A stretch of 64,000 bases of DNA from Sulfurospirillum sp. 1612 (GTDB lineage: Bacteria; Campylobacterota; Campylobacteria; Campylobacterales; Sulfurospirillaceae), in the NCBI RefSeq assembly GCF_036556685.1, contig NZ_CP140614.1, positions 310,001-374,000 of the forward strand. Direction: 5' to 3'. Numbering within the stretch: position 1 is the stretch's first letter; each line of letters starts with the position of its first letter. Positions 8,172 to 16,911 of this stretch are shown here, piece after piece. The notes beneath the pieces are model-generated. The model saw nothing but the letters and a program-made list of their open reading frames with translations, searched no databases and had not been told where the DNA came from. Both the position numbers and the translations under genes were made by a program.

Positions 8172-9391
8172 GTGATGCATACATCGTAGATTATATACGA
8201 ACACCGGTAGGATCATACGGTGGCGCTTTATCGTCTGTGAGACCTGATGATTTGAGTGCTATCACGATCAAATACCTTATGGAACACAATCCCTCTATCA
8301 ATTTTGAAGAGGTTGATGATGTGATTATGGGCTGTGCAAACCAAGCAGGTGAGGATAACAGAAATGTGGCACGGATGGCCTCTTTGTTAGCAGGACTTCC
8401 TTATCAAAGTGGCGGTACCACCATCAACAGACTTTGTGGCTCTGGTATGGATGCTATTTCGATGGCGGCACGCAGTATCAAAACCGGTGAATGTGATCTC
8501 ATCATCGCAGGCGGTGTCGAGTCAATGTCACGTGCTCCTTTTGTGATGCCCAAGGCAGAACAAGCCTTTACCCGCTCTAACGCGGTCTATGATACGACTA
8601 TTGGATGGCGATTTGTCAATCCAGTCTTAAAAGAACTCTATGGCGTGGATTCGATGCCCGAAACCGCAGAAAACGTTGCGCAAGAATTTGGCATTACAAG
8701 AGAAGACCAAGACCGTTTTGCTTATCATTCTCAAATGAAGTGCAAAGCCGCAACACAAAGAGGTTTTTTCAAAAAAGAGATTGTTCCGGTGCGTGTTAAA
8801 AGAAGAAAACAAGAGGATTTGATTGTAGATTGTGATGAATTTCCAAAACCCAATACTACGATGGAAGTATTAGCCACTTTGCGTGCTCCTTTTGCTAAAG
8901 TTAATGGAAGTGTTACCGCGGGTAATGCCTCTGGTGTAAATGATGGGGCAGGGGCGTTTATCATCGCATCGAGTGCGGCACTAAAAAGATATAATTTAAA
9001 ACCAAGAGCGAAAATTATCATCGGTGCGGTCGCTGGAGTACCGCCACGAATTATGGGAATGGGACCGCTATACTCCACTCAAAAAATCTTGAAAAAGAGT
9101 GGCTTGAGTTTAGATGATATGGATGTGTTTGAACTCAACGAAGCATTTGCATCGCAGTCTTTGGCTACATTACGAGGTTTGGGACTCAAAGATGACGAGG
9201 CAAAAGTCAATCCAAACGGTGGAGCGATTTCAATCGGACACCCTCTTGGAATGAGCGGTGCGAGACTTGTGATGACCGCGTTGAATCAACTCGAACAGAC
9301 CAATGGTAAATACGGTCTATGTTCGATGTGTATTGGTGTGGGACAAGGGATTTCGATAATCATAGAAAACTTAAATTCAAGCAAGGAGTAG
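8168..9391 (+). CDS. paaJ: 3-oxoadipyl-CoA thiolase, PaaJ
   Basis: Thiolase of 407 residues starting at a GTG with RBS AAGGAG. It has the nucleophilic cysteine in NRLCGSGMDA, ELNEAFASQ, the histidine in NGGAISIGHPLGMSGAR, and the C-terminal cysteine in CIGVGQG. PaaJ cleaves 3-oxoadipyl-CoA to succinyl-CoA and acetyl-CoA, and earlier 3-oxo-5,6-dehydrosuberyl-CoA. The operon context makes this more likely than a general acetyl-CoA acetyltransferase. Confidence 0.88.
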   Translation: MSDAYIVDYIRTPVGSYGGALSSVRPDDLSAITIKYLMEHNPSINFEEVDDVIMGCANQAGEDNRNVARMASLLAGLPYQSGGTTINRLCGSGMDAISMAARSIKTGECDLIIAGGVESMSRAPFVMPKAEQAFTRSNAVYDTTIGWRFVNPVLKELYGVDSMPETAENVAQEFGITREDQDRFAYHSQMKCKAATQRGFFKKEIVPVRVKRRKQEDLIVDCDEFPKPNTTMEVLATLRAPFAKVNGSVTAGNASGVNDGAGAFIIASSAALKRYNLKPRAKIIIGAVAGVPPRIMGMGPLYSTQKILKKSGLSLDDMDVFELNEAFASQSLATLRGLGLKDDEAKVNPNGGAISIGHPLGMSGARLVMTALNQLEQTNGKYGLCSMCIGVGQGISIIIENLNSSKE

Positions 9392-9393
9392 AG

Positions 9394-10695
9394 ATGGAAA
9401 AGAGTAAAAGAACGGTAAGTTATGAACCAAAAGAGCTTATCTCAAAGGATGAATTGACGGCGCTTCAAACCAGAAGAATGAAAAATACATTGCTTCGAGC
9501 CTATTCATTTGTGCCCTACTATAAGAAAAAGTGGGACGAACACGGAGTGCATCCTGATGATTTTACTTTTTTGGAAGATATTAAAAAATTTCCTTTTACC
9601 ACAAAAGAAGATTTGAGATTAAACTATCCATTTGGACTCTTTGCGACACCGATGAGTGATATCGTGAGACTTCATGCATCAAGTGGAACAACCGGCAAGC
9701 CAACAGTCGTAGGATATACGCAAAATGATATTAATATGTGGGCTGATTTGGTGGCACGCTCCATCCGACTTGCCGGTGGACATCGTGGCGATATCTTACA
9801 TGTCTCTTATGGATATGGGCTTTTTACCGGAGGATTGGGTGCGCATTATGGTGCGGAGCGACTTGGTTGTACGGTCGTACCAGCATCTGGTGGATTTACC
9901 GATAAGCAAGTGACCCTGTTAAATGATTTTAATGCCAATATTATCATGGTGACCCCTTCGTACATGCTCAATATCATAGAAGAGTTAGAAAACAGAGGAA
10001 TTGACCCCCGAGATACTGCATTAGAGATTGGTATTTTTGGTGCGGAGCCTTGGTCTGTTGAGATGAAAAATAAGATTGAAGAAAAAGTGGGGATTTCCGC
10101 CATTGATATCTACGGACTCTCTGAAATGATGGGACCGGGTGTGGCATGTGAATCTTTTGAAGATCGCGGTGATTTGTATGTTTGGGAAGATAGTTTTTAT
10201 CCAGAAATCGTTGATCGTGATACGTTTGAACCCATTGAAGATGGCCAAGAGGGTGAGTTGGTATTTACTACATTGACACGCGAAGCCCTACCGATTATTA
10301 GATACCGAACCAAAGATCTCTCCACCCTTTACCAGGGCGATTTACTCAATATGCGAAAGATGAAGCGTATTACAGGACGTACTGATGATATGATGATTAT
10401 TCGCGGGGTGAATGTATTCCCATCACAAATCGAGGAAATCTTGCTCAAAATCAAAGCACTGTGCCCATGTTATCAGTTGGTTATCACGCGAGAACACAAT
10501 ATGGATGACCTCTCCATCGATATCGAGCCAAATCCAAATGTGAATGAAACCGAGATTAATAGTGCGGTGAAGACGTTGAAACACAAAATCAAATCAGGAA
10601 TCGGGATTTCTGTAAAAGTTAATGTCAAGCCAATCGGTGGTATTCCAAGAAGTCAAGGAAAAGCTCAAAGAGTTGTGGATAAAAGAAAGAAATAA
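9394..10695 (+). CDS. paaK: Phenylacetate-CoA ligase, PaaK
   Basis: Adenylate-forming ligase of 433 residues, the usual PaaK length. The P-loop-like motif HASSGTTGKPTVVGYT, the IYGLSEMMGPGVACE segment and the C-terminal RTDDMMIIRGVNVFPSQIE hinge are all present. It activates phenylacetate with ATP to phenylacetyl-CoA, the entry substrate of the ring oxygenase. The start at 9394 has RBS AAGGAG two bases after the paaJ stop; the longer in-frame version would lie inside paaJ. Confidence 0.9.
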   Translation: MEKSKRTVSYEPKELISKDELTALQTRRMKNTLLRAYSFVPYYKKKWDEHGVHPDDFTFLEDIKKFPFTTKEDLRLNYPFGLFATPMSDIVRLHASSGTTGKPTVVGYTQNDINMWADLVARSIRLAGGHRGDILHVSYGYGLFTGGLGAHYGAERLGCTVVPASGGFTDKQVTLLNDFNANIIMVTPSYMLNIIEELENRGIDPRDTALEIGIFGAEPWSVEMKNKIEEKVGISAIDIYGLSEMMGPGVACESFEDRGDLYVWEDSFYPEIVDRDTFEPIEDGQEGELVFTTLTREALPIIRYRTKDLSTLYQGDLLNMRKMKRITGRTDDMMIIRGVNVFPSQIEEILLKIKALCPCYQLVITREHNMDDLSIDIEPNPNVNETEINSAVKTLKHKIKSGIGISVKVNVKPIGGIPRSQGKAQRVVDKRKK

Positions 10696-10698
10696 AAG

Positions 10699-11304
10699 AT
10701 GCATTATTTAGAAGTAAAACTCGAGAAGCCATCGAAAACAGTTGATACATCGAGTTTTGTTTCTGAGATTATTAGAGCTCAAGATGATGTTATTTTGCGC
10801 TCTAATCATGCATTTTATGCCAAACGTTTGTTGGAATTGGGATTTTTATTTAATCCGACGACTCAAGGCTATGCGATGACCCAAACCCTTGATTTTGATA
10901 CGCTTTTTTTTCTTGCCAAAGAGATTGAGCTGCTCAAATATCATAAATTAATGCACGGATTTGTTCAATTGAAAATCCATCATGATAGATTATATTTTTG
11001 GGATACGGCCTTGATTTATGAGGGGATGGATTCTTTTGAATATTGTCTCAAATATCACAATATATTCCCACTGGAATCTGGCTATGTTCTCACCAAATCG
11101 GATGCAATACATACCGATATCTTAGAATTTGCAAATTGTATTAGAAGATATCAGGAACCAACACTAGCTTTTATCACCAAAGGGCTACTATGGGACGCGA
11201 AAGAGGGGGTAATCATCGAGAATACCCCTAGTGTGAATCGGAGAGAATATATTTCAAAAAATGATGCAAAAATATTTGATTTGTATTCTTTTCCTCAAAA
11301 GTAG
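10699..11304 (+). CDS. Unrecognised 201-residue protein, last gene of the paa operon
   Basis: I do not recognise this protein. It is soluble with no signal peptide or membrane segment. It starts three bases after the paaK stop with a weak RBS and ends 71 bases before paaX, so it almost certainly belongs to the paa operon. Visible features are many aromatic residues, a His-rich segment LKIHHDRLYFWDT (about 95-107), and CLKYHN and FANCIRR with its only two cysteines. The context would allow a role in regulation, in ring opening, or as an accessory factor of the diiron oxygenase, but nothing in the sequence decides between these. Confidence 0.75.
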   Translation: MHYLEVKLEKPSKTVDTSSFVSEIIRAQDDVILRSNHAFYAKRLLELGFLFNPTTQGYAMTQTLDFDTLFFLAKEIELLKYHKLMHGFVQLKIHHDRLYFWDTALIYEGMDSFEYCLKYHNIFPLESGYVLTKSDAIHTDILEFANCIRRYQEPTLAFITKGLLWDAKEGVIIENTPSVNRREYISKNDAKIFDLYSFPQK

Positions 11305-11309
11305 GCAGC

Positions 11310-11375
11310 TATTTAGAATTCTTTTGTGAAAACTTTGATAAAATACATCAAATTAAATAGCAATAGGAATGAACA
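11310..11375 (+). promoter_or_regulatory. Probable paaX promoter
   Basis: TTTAGAATTCTTTTG followed by TTTGATAAAAT resembles the Campylobacter sigma-70 pattern (TTTAAGTnTT, a T-rich block ending in G, then the -10). An AGGA stands seven bases before the GTG of paaX. PaaX probably also acts here on its own gene, but no palindrome stands out. Confidence 0.4.
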
Positions 11376-12308
11376 GTGAAAAACAATCAAAATACGAATG
11401 AAGTCGATGAGTATTTAGAAGCACTACTCAAAGAGATTTCCCCCAAAGCAAAATCATTAATTATTACCTTTTTTGGGGATACCGTTTTCCCTTATGGTGG
11501 TACCATTTGGTTGGGCTCATTAGTGAAATTTATGGAAGAGTTTGATATTAGCGAAAAACTGACACGTACCTCGATATTTAGACTCACAAAAGAGGGCTGG
11601 TTGAGCTCAAAAAAGTTTGGTAGAGAGAGTTATTATTCACTGAGTGATTATGCCATCGACCGATTTGTCAAAGCGCATTATAGTGTTTATGCCTATGATG
11701 AACAAGATGAGGATCATAACTGGATTGTTTTATTTACCAATGCTCTAAAACCGGCAAAAGAGTTTGAATTGTCCAAGATTTTGAAAAAAGAGGGCTTTGC
11801 ATCGCAATCAAAATTTACCTATTTACATCCCAATTATAAGATGGAATATATGCAAGATATTTTGATTAAATATGAATTGCAAAATGATGTTTTACTCATC
11901 AATGGCACAGCAGATATGCCGATGAACAAAGAGATGCTAAAAGATATGGTCAATGTCTTTTGGGATTTAAAAGATGTTGAAGAACGCTATCAGAGTTTTA
12001 TCACCAAATTTAGGAAAATTTTCACACTGAAAACACCGATTGATGAATTTAGCACAAAACAGTGTTTTATTCTGAGAATTTTATTGATTCATGAGTATCG
12101 AAGGGCTCTTTTATTTGACCCAAAATTAGGAAATGAATTGGTTTCGGTAGATTGGTTAGGAAAGGCTGCTGCTTCTTTAGTGGACTCTCTTTATAGCTCC
12201 ATTCACAATCAAGCCAATGAATATATCAGAGAAAACCTCCTCACAGTAGGGGGCAATAACCCCAAACTTCAAAAGTCCTATTTTAGTAGATTTGGCGGAT
12301 TGAAATAA
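11376..12308 (+). CDS. paaX: Phenylacetic acid degradation transcriptional repressor PaaX
   Basis: GntR-like winged-helix repressor of the PaaX family, 310 residues, full length. The N-terminal motif SLIITFFGDTVFPYGGTIWL and the recognition-helix region LTRTSIFRLTKEGWL (about residues 66-80) are diagnostic. The C-terminal DFRIL-type domain includes LLIHEYRRALLFDP. In other bacteria PaaX represses paa operons and is released by phenylacetyl-CoA. It lies between the catabolic operon and the oppositely oriented diiron/reductase pair, which supports common regulation. GTG start with AGGA seven bases before it. Confidence 0.92.
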   Translation: MKNNQNTNEVDEYLEALLKEISPKAKSLIITFFGDTVFPYGGTIWLGSLVKFMEEFDISEKLTRTSIFRLTKEGWLSSKKFGRESYYSLSDYAIDRFVKAHYSVYAYDEQDEDHNWIVLFTNALKPAKEFELSKILKKEGFASQSKFTYLHPNYKMEYMQDILIKYELQNDVLLINGTADMPMNKEMLKDMVNVFWDLKDVEERYQSFITKFRKIFTLKTPIDEFSTKQCFILRILLIHEYRRALLFDPKLGNELVSVDWLGKAAASLVDSLYSSIHNQANEYIRENLLTVGGNNPKLQKSYFSRFGGLK

Positions 12309-12313
12309 TCCGC
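12295..12313. terminator. Small inverted repeat at convergent gene ends
   Basis: GCGGATT (12295-12301) and AATCCGC (12307-12313) pair perfectly around a five-base loop and overlap the stop codons of paaX and the convergent reductase gene. A short bidirectional terminator is possible; the stem is only seven base pairs. Confidence 0.4.
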
Positions 12314-13332
12314 TACCCTACTTGTTGGGCGAAATACTCTTCCATGTGGATTAAATCTTCTTCCGCTCCAAGTGCTTCGACGGTTTTTTTACAAGATTCG
12401 ACAAAGGGAACGCTTCCTGCAATATAAATAGAATAATTTGCAAGATTTGGCAGTAAATCCGGTAAAATAGCATCGATTCGACCTTCTAATCCTCCATCTT
12501 TGTTGCTTTCTTGTGTGAGGGTGTATTTGTATTTAAAATTGACATATTTGGATTCTAAATATTTCATCTCACCAAAGTGCAAGAGGTCTTTTTTGGTTTT
12601 TGCTGAAAATAGCAACGTAACGGGATTTTTGTGACCGCGGCTGAGGTAAGCATTCAAAAGGGATAAAATCGGTGCCAAACCGCTTCCTGATGCCAAACAG
12701 AGAATCGGAGTATCGACACTAGGGTCTCCCAAAAATGTGCCATAAGGCGCATTGACTTTGATATTATCGCCGATATTTGTATCATGATGAATCCAAGGAC
12801 TTGTTTTGCCCTCCGCTTCTTTAGTGATAAAAAAGCTCAATTCCCCGTTTTGTTTTGGTGCATTTGCGATAGAATAAGGACGCAGAGGATGCTCATCAGT
12901 TCCCTCGCCAATCATCGCATATTGCCCAGGCCAAAATTTGATTGCTTTGCCTAGTGGCAAGAGTTTGAGTTCCATAATTTTATCGGTTCGCTGTATTTTA
13001 TCAGTGATGATGTGCCAAGAATTTTCAACCGGAGGAAAGAGTTTCGGTTGGGCATCTTGAGTTCCAAATTCAATTTCTAGCACATCAGAAGTTGGTTTTG
13101 CCATGCACATTAAACCATATCCTGCGGCTCTGTCTGCTTGAGATAGTGCCATGTCCATGACAAACCCTTGGTCAAAGGTACCACTTAAAACTTTGATCTT
13201 GCACTCTCCACAAGCACCAGCTCGGCAATTGTTAGGTAGGGCGTATCCTTGTTTTTCTAAGACGGAAAGTACGGATTCCCCATCGGGGCAATCGATAGAT
13301 TTGCCCGATGGTTGGATGATTATTTTTTTCAT
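12313..13332 (-). CDS. Ferredoxin-NAD(P)H reductase (N-terminal 2Fe-2S) of a two-component oxygenase
   Basis: Flavin/iron-sulfur electron-transfer protein of 339 residues. Residues 1-90 are a plant-type [2Fe-2S] ferredoxin with cysteines 36, 41, 44 and 76. An FAD domain (RPYS at 151-154) and an NAD(P) domain (ASGSGLAP at 214-221) follow. This order, ferredoxin first, is that of BenC and MmoC reductases; PaaE of the classical epoxidase has its ferredoxin at the C-terminus. The gene follows the diiron protein after 24 bases on the same strand, so it very likely supplies electrons from NAD(P)H to that diiron centre. The partner is inferred; the domains are clear. Confidence 0.88.
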   Translation of the reverse strand: MKKIIIQPSGKSIDCPDGESVLSVLEKQGYALPNNCRAGACGECKIKVLSGTFDQGFVMDMALSQADRAAGYGLMCMAKPTSDVLEIEFGTQDAQPKLFPPVENSWHIITDKIQRTDKIMELKLLPLGKAIKFWPGQYAMIGEGTDEHPLRPYSIANAPKQNGELSFFITKEAEGKTSPWIHHDTNIGDNIKVNAPYGTFLGDPSVDTPILCLASGSGLAPILSLLNAYLSRGHKNPVTLLFSAKTKKDLLHFGEMKYLESKYVNFKYKYTLTQESNKDGGLEGRIDAILPDLLPNLANYSIYIAGSVPFVESCKKTVEALGAEEDLIHMEEYFAQQVG

Positions 13333-13356
13333 GATCTTTGACCTATATTAAATTTT

Positions 13357-14382
13357 TTAGAATACTGGGATGATGTCTTCCATATCGATATCATTGACTT
13401 CTTTGCCTGTGATACCTACTTCTGGAATCGCTGGGAATTCTGTATCGTATTTATCTAAAACCCCTTTGAGGTTCAACATGGCATTTTTCCAATTCTCTTT
13501 TTTCGCTTCATATTCAGGGATGTGAAAACCAGCTTCCCTAGCAAAAGCTTCCCCTTCTCTTTGATTGTCGATAAAGTCTGATGGAATATCCCAAAAATCA
13601 AGAGGTGGCTCAAATAAGACTGCGGAGAGGAACAGATAACCGGCTCTGATTTGTTTGGTAATCGTCGCTTTATCTTCATCATTGAGTTTTGGATAATCGC
13701 GCTCCATCAATGTCAAGATGATGGCCATATGACGCCCTTCATCCATACCGATTTTCTTAAAGCCCTCTTTAAATACAAGCTCACTACATCCTGCTGACAT
13801 TTGATGAAAGATAGTAGCTGCTGCGATTTCACCCATCAAAAATGATGAGAAAAGGACCGCTAGAGAGTATTTTGGCACGGCATGTTTGTAACCATCCCAA
13901 TATCGTCCCCCATTGTAATACAACCATTTCGCATTTTTTTGGAGTCTACGACCGATGTCGGTTTTGGGTGTATAGGTGATTGGGTCTGGATGTTCTAATA
14001 ATTTTGTGATAGCCATACCACACATTTGTTCGTGATTTTGTTCATCTCTTGTAACAGAAAAGAAACATCTTCGTACTAAATCCTCTTCATGCAATTCATA
14101 AGTCTTAATCAGTGCAGATGCAAATACCGGTGGCGCAGAAGCATCAAATACAGAGAGGATGGTCCACCAATAAGCGATAGACTCTCTTTGTTCCCATGTG
14201 TATTTTGAAACATCAAAAGTATCCCAAGGCAGTTTTGCAGGGTCCCAATACTCTCTTTGAGAGGCATCCCAGATTTCTTGTAACTTCATGGTTTCATTAA
14301 CCCAACTTAGTGGATAAACATTTGGCTGTTCTGTTGGTGGTGGTAATTCCATTGTGCCGGCAAGTTTTTCTCTGCTTGACAT
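13357..14382 (-). CDS. R2/ferritin-like diiron oxygenase, candidate phenylacetyl-CoA epoxidase
   Basis: A 341-residue, mostly helical protein with the carboxylate-bridged diiron signature of the ribonucleotide reductase R2 / R2-like oxidase class: E114-x-x-H117 (DEQNH), E185 (MGEIA) about 30 residues before E215-x-x-H218 (DEGRH), and D80 (FDASAPP) 34 before E114 as likely first ligand. It is not PaaA or PaaC by motif, and it is shorter than BoxB (about 470). No R1 subunit or other nucleotide-reduction gene is near; instead it is paired with an oxygenase-type reductase inside a complete paa cluster that lacks paaABCDE. I infer that it activates O2 on phenylacetyl-CoA. General annotation as ribonucleotide reductase beta chain is the main alternative. 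RBS AAGGAG. Confidence 0.72.
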   Translation of the reverse strand: MSSREKLAGTMELPPPTEQPNVYPLSWVNETMKLQEIWDASQREYWDPAKLPWDTFDVSKYTWEQRESIAYWWTILSVFDASAPPVFASALIKTYELHEEDLVRRCFFSVTRDEQNHEQMCGMAITKLLEHPDPITYTPKTDIGRRLQKNAKWLYYNGGRYWDGYKHAVPKYSLAVLFSSFLMGEIAAATIFHQMSAGCSELVFKEGFKKIGMDEGRHMAIILTLMERDYPKLNDEDKATITKQIRAGYLFLSAVLFEPPLDFWDIPSDFIDNQREGEAFAREAGFHIPEYEAKKENWKNAMLNLKGVLDKYDTEFPAIPEVGITGKEVNDIDMEDIIPVF

Positions 14383-14480
14383 TTTTGCTCCTTATAAAGT
14401 TTTATATAAATATAATTCAAAAATTTATCTATAACTAAAATTATTGTATCATATATATTTTAATAAATGCTTAAATTCTT
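14383..14480 (-). promoter_or_regulatory. Probable promoter of the diiron oxygenase/reductase pair
   Basis: On the minus strand TTTAAGCATT begins at 14475, 93 bases before the start codon, like the TTTAAG boxes in front of paaF, livK and livH. TATGAT/TACAAT hexamers downstream could serve as -10. The outer half-sites of the 41-bp liv element are not conserved here. Confidence 0.4.
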
Positions 14481-14583
14481 ACTTTTTTGGAACAAATAGT
14501 GCAAATTATGACCAGAAAGAAACAGCTAAACTATAAGTATTTAAGGGATTTTATCAATATTTTGAGTTAATGAGATGTTTTTG

Positions 14584-14621
14584 AAATATAACTATACTAA
14601 AAAAATAGTATAGTTATATTT
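14584..14621 (-). terminator. Perfect 16-bp hairpin after the liv operon
   Basis: Arms 14584-14599 and 14606-14621 are exact complements with a loop of six A. It lies just downstream of the crotonase gene that ends the leftward liv operon and before the diiron gene, so it separates two transcription units. A T-run (TTTTTT) lies on the plus-strand side; the minus-strand side has only TTTC. Confidence 0.75.
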
Positions 14622-14648
14622 TTTGTATTATTTTGAATCTATAGTGGA

Positions 14649-15422
14649 TTAATTTTTAAAGTTTGGTGGGCGCTTTTGGATGAAGGCTTCCATCCCCTCG
14701 ATTCTATCTTCCAGTGCCAATGTGGTATAAAAAGATTGACGCTCAGCGGCGAGTCCTGCTTGTAGGTTGGATTCGTAGGCATTATTGATGGACTCTTTAA
14801 TCAATCTCACCACGGGTTTGGACATTTTGGCGATTTTCTGAGCGATTTTAATGGCTTCACTTTTGACATCATGATCTACAATTTGTGAGACTAATTTAAA
14901 AGATGCGGCCTCTTCGGCGTCAATGATATCACCGGTCAAACACAGATGCATCGCTTTGGATTTTCCGATTGCTTTGGTGAGTCTTTGTGTGCCTCCCGCT
15001 CCTGGCATGGTACCGATTTTGACCTCAGGTTGTCCAAACTTTGCACTTTTATCACAGATGGCAATATCGCATAAGAGCGCCATCTCACAACCGCCTCCTA
15101 GTGCATATCCACTGATGGCCGCGATGATGGGTTTGATGTGATGCTCTAGGGCATACCACTCTTTTTTGATAAATTCATTCTGATAAGCGCTGGCAAAATC
15201 TAACTCTGCCAACTCTTTGATATCTGCTCCCGCTGCAAACACTTTTTCCCCACCGGTTAATACCACCGCTGCTATATCAGGATTGGCATCAAAATCTTTG
15301 ATAGCATTAGAAACCTCTGCCAGCAAAGCGTTATTGATGGCATTGTAAGCTTCGGGTCGGTTGAGTGTGATGATGCCCACACCATTATCTAATTCTTCCA
15401 CAATAATATTTTTATAATTCAT
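14649..15422 (-). CDS. Second enoyl-CoA hydratase in the liv operon
   Basis: Crotonase of 257 residues with both hydratase glutamates (GGGCEMA and FGQPEV) and PGAGGTQR, closely resembling the PaaF-like protein at 4649-5419. Its ATG follows the livF stop directly, so it is the last gene of livH-livM-livG-livF-ech. Co-transcription with an importer and nearness to the oxygenase suggest that it works on the same CoA thioesters. It could be the actual PaaF, or the missing oxepin-CoA ring-opening hydratase that PaaN lacks. Confidence 0.83.
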   Translation of the reverse strand: MNYKNIIVEELDNGVGIITLNRPEAYNAINNALLAEVSNAIKDFDANPDIAAVVLTGGEKVFAAGADIKELAELDFASAYQNEFIKKEWYALEHHIKPIIAAISGYALGGGCEMALLCDIAICDKSAKFGQPEVKIGTMPGAGGTQRLTKAIGKSKAMHLCLTGDIIDAEEAASFKLVSQIVDHDVKSEAIKIAQKIAKMSKPVVRLIKESINNAYESNLQAGLAAERQSFYTTLALEDRIEGMEAFIQKRPPNFKN

Positions 15423-16148
15423 TTACATTCCTAAATAAGCTTCTTTGACACGTTTGTCTTTGATTAAATCTTCTGAATTGCCACTGAGTACAATCTCTCC
15501 GTTTTCAAGAACATAAGCATGATTGGAGATACTCAGCGCAAAATAAGAATTTTGCTCAACCAAAAAGACGGTCATGTGAATTTTTTTTAACTCTTCGATA
15601 AAGGCAAAAATCTCCTCGACAATCACCGGAGCCAATCCCATCGACGGCTCATCCATCAATAAGAGATCAGGCTTTGACATCAAGGCCCTGCCGATGGCGA
15701 GCATTTGCTGTTGTCCGCCGGAGAGATTGCCAGAGATGATCTCCTTTTTCTCAAAAAGAATTGGAAATTTTTCATATACAAAATCCAAATCATCCTGAAT
15801 ATCATTTTTGTTGCTTCTGGTATAAGAGCCCAACATAAGGTTGTCATACACGCTCATGGATTTGAAGAGTTCGCGTCCCTCAGGCACTTGAGCGATGCCA
15901 AGTTTGACTCTTTTCTCCGGCAATGATTTTGTGATATCAATATTGTCTTTGTAGATGATATCCCCACGATCTTGTATTTTAAGCCCGGAGATGGTTTTCA
16001 TCAACGTCGTTTTTCCTGCGCCATTGGCACCGATGAGCGCGACGATTTCGCCTTTTTTGATTTCTATATTGATATTTTGCAACACATGAATGTGTCCATA
16101 ATGACAATCTAAATCACTGATTTTCAGTAGCGTATCAGACTTATGCAT
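15423..16148 (-). CDS. livF: ABC transporter ATPase LivF-type
   Basis: ATP-binding subunit of a branched-chain amino acid/aromatic acid (HAAT) importer, 241 residues. Walker A GANGAGKTTL, signature LSGGQQQML and Walker B LLLMDEPSMGL are all present. Overlaps livG by eight bases. In the paa context the transporter probably imports phenylacetate or another aryl acid; substrate class is inferred from neighbours only. Confidence 0.88.
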   Translation of the reverse strand: MHKSDTLLKISDLDCHYGHIHVLQNINIEIKKGEIVALIGANGAGKTTLMKTISGLKIQDRGDIIYKDNIDITKSLPEKRVKLGIAQVPEGRELFKSMSVYDNLMLGSYTRSNKNDIQDDLDFVYEKFPILFEKKEIISGNLSGGQQQMLAIGRALMSKPDLLLMDEPSMGLAPVIVEEIFAFIEELKKIHMTVFLVEQNSYFALSISNHAYVLENGEIVLSGNSEDLIKDKRVKEAYLGM

Positions 16149-16911
16149 GTAAGGATCCTTCCCCTAAATAGGCTTTGATGACTTCGGGATTTGATGCAAT
16201 CTCTTTAGGCGTACCCTCGGCTAATTTTTTCCCAAAATTCACCACAGTGATAAAATCTGAAATATTCATAATCATCTTCATATCATGTTCAATCAACAAA
16301 ATAGTAACGCCCTCAGCGGCAATTTCACGAATAATCTCAGCAATCTCAGCCGTCTCCGTACCATTGAGCCCGGCGACAGGTTCATCAAGCAGCAACAATT
16401 TTGGATTGTTGGCTAGGGCTCTGACAATCTCGACTTTTTTGAGCACCCCATAAGAGAGCGCGGAGCATTTTTTATACGCCACACTTTCCAGTCCGATGCG
16501 TTTGAGGTGGGAGAGGGCGATGTGTTTGAATTTTTCTTCATCATCAATGATGGATTCAAACTGAAATGAGCATTTAAGCAGGCTTTTGTTCATATTGATG
16601 TTAAATCCCAAAAGCACATTTTCCATCACGGTCATGTTTTCGCAAATCTCTAGATTTTGGAAGGTTCTTACGATATGTTGGTTCACCAGTTTGTGTGTTG
16701 GCGTATTGGTAATCTCTTTGTCATTAAAAAAGATTTGTCCCTCCTCGATTGAATAGATACCAGAAATCATATTTACCAGTGTGGTTTTACCTGCACCATT
16801 GGGGCCGATGAGGGCGTGAATCGTGCCCTCTTTTACTTCAAATGAGATATCATCGAGTGCTTTTAATCCTCCAAAGCTTTTCGAGAGATTGGAGATTTTT
16901 AGTAAACTCAT
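16141..16911 (-). CDS. livG: ABC transporter ATPase LivG-type
   Basis: 256 residues, LivG class: Walker A GPNGAGKTTL, the HIVRTFQNLEIC Q-loop, a signature slightly divergent from consensus (LSYGVLKKVEIVRAL), Walker B LLLLDEPVAGLN, and the C-terminal extension ending KAYLGEG. Starts in an ATGA overlap with the livM stop, with GGAGG just before. Confidence 0.88.
   Translation of the reverse strand: MSLLKISNLSKSFGGLKALDDISFEVKEGTIHALIGPNGAGKTTLVNMISGIYSIEEGQIFFNDKEITNTPTHKLVNQHIVRTFQNLEICENMTVMENVLLGFNINMNKSLLKCSFQFESIIDDEEKFKHIALSHLKRIGLESVAYKKCSALSYGVLKKVEIVRALANNPKLLLLDEPVAGLNGTETAEIAEIIREIAAEGVTILLIEHDMKMIMNISDFITVVNFGKKLAEGTPKEIASNPEVIKAYLGEGSLHA

Noticed and set aside
13357-14382. Diiron protein as ribonucleotide reductase beta subunit
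   Set aside because: It has R2-like ligands, but no R1 partner is near, and it is paired with an oxygenase-type reductase inside a paa cluster. Kept as an alternative in the feature entry.
13357-14382. Diiron protein as BoxB benzoyl-CoA epoxidase
   Set aside because: BoxB is about 130 residues longer, and no boxA or boxC is present; PaaG, PaaK and PaaX point to phenylacetate.
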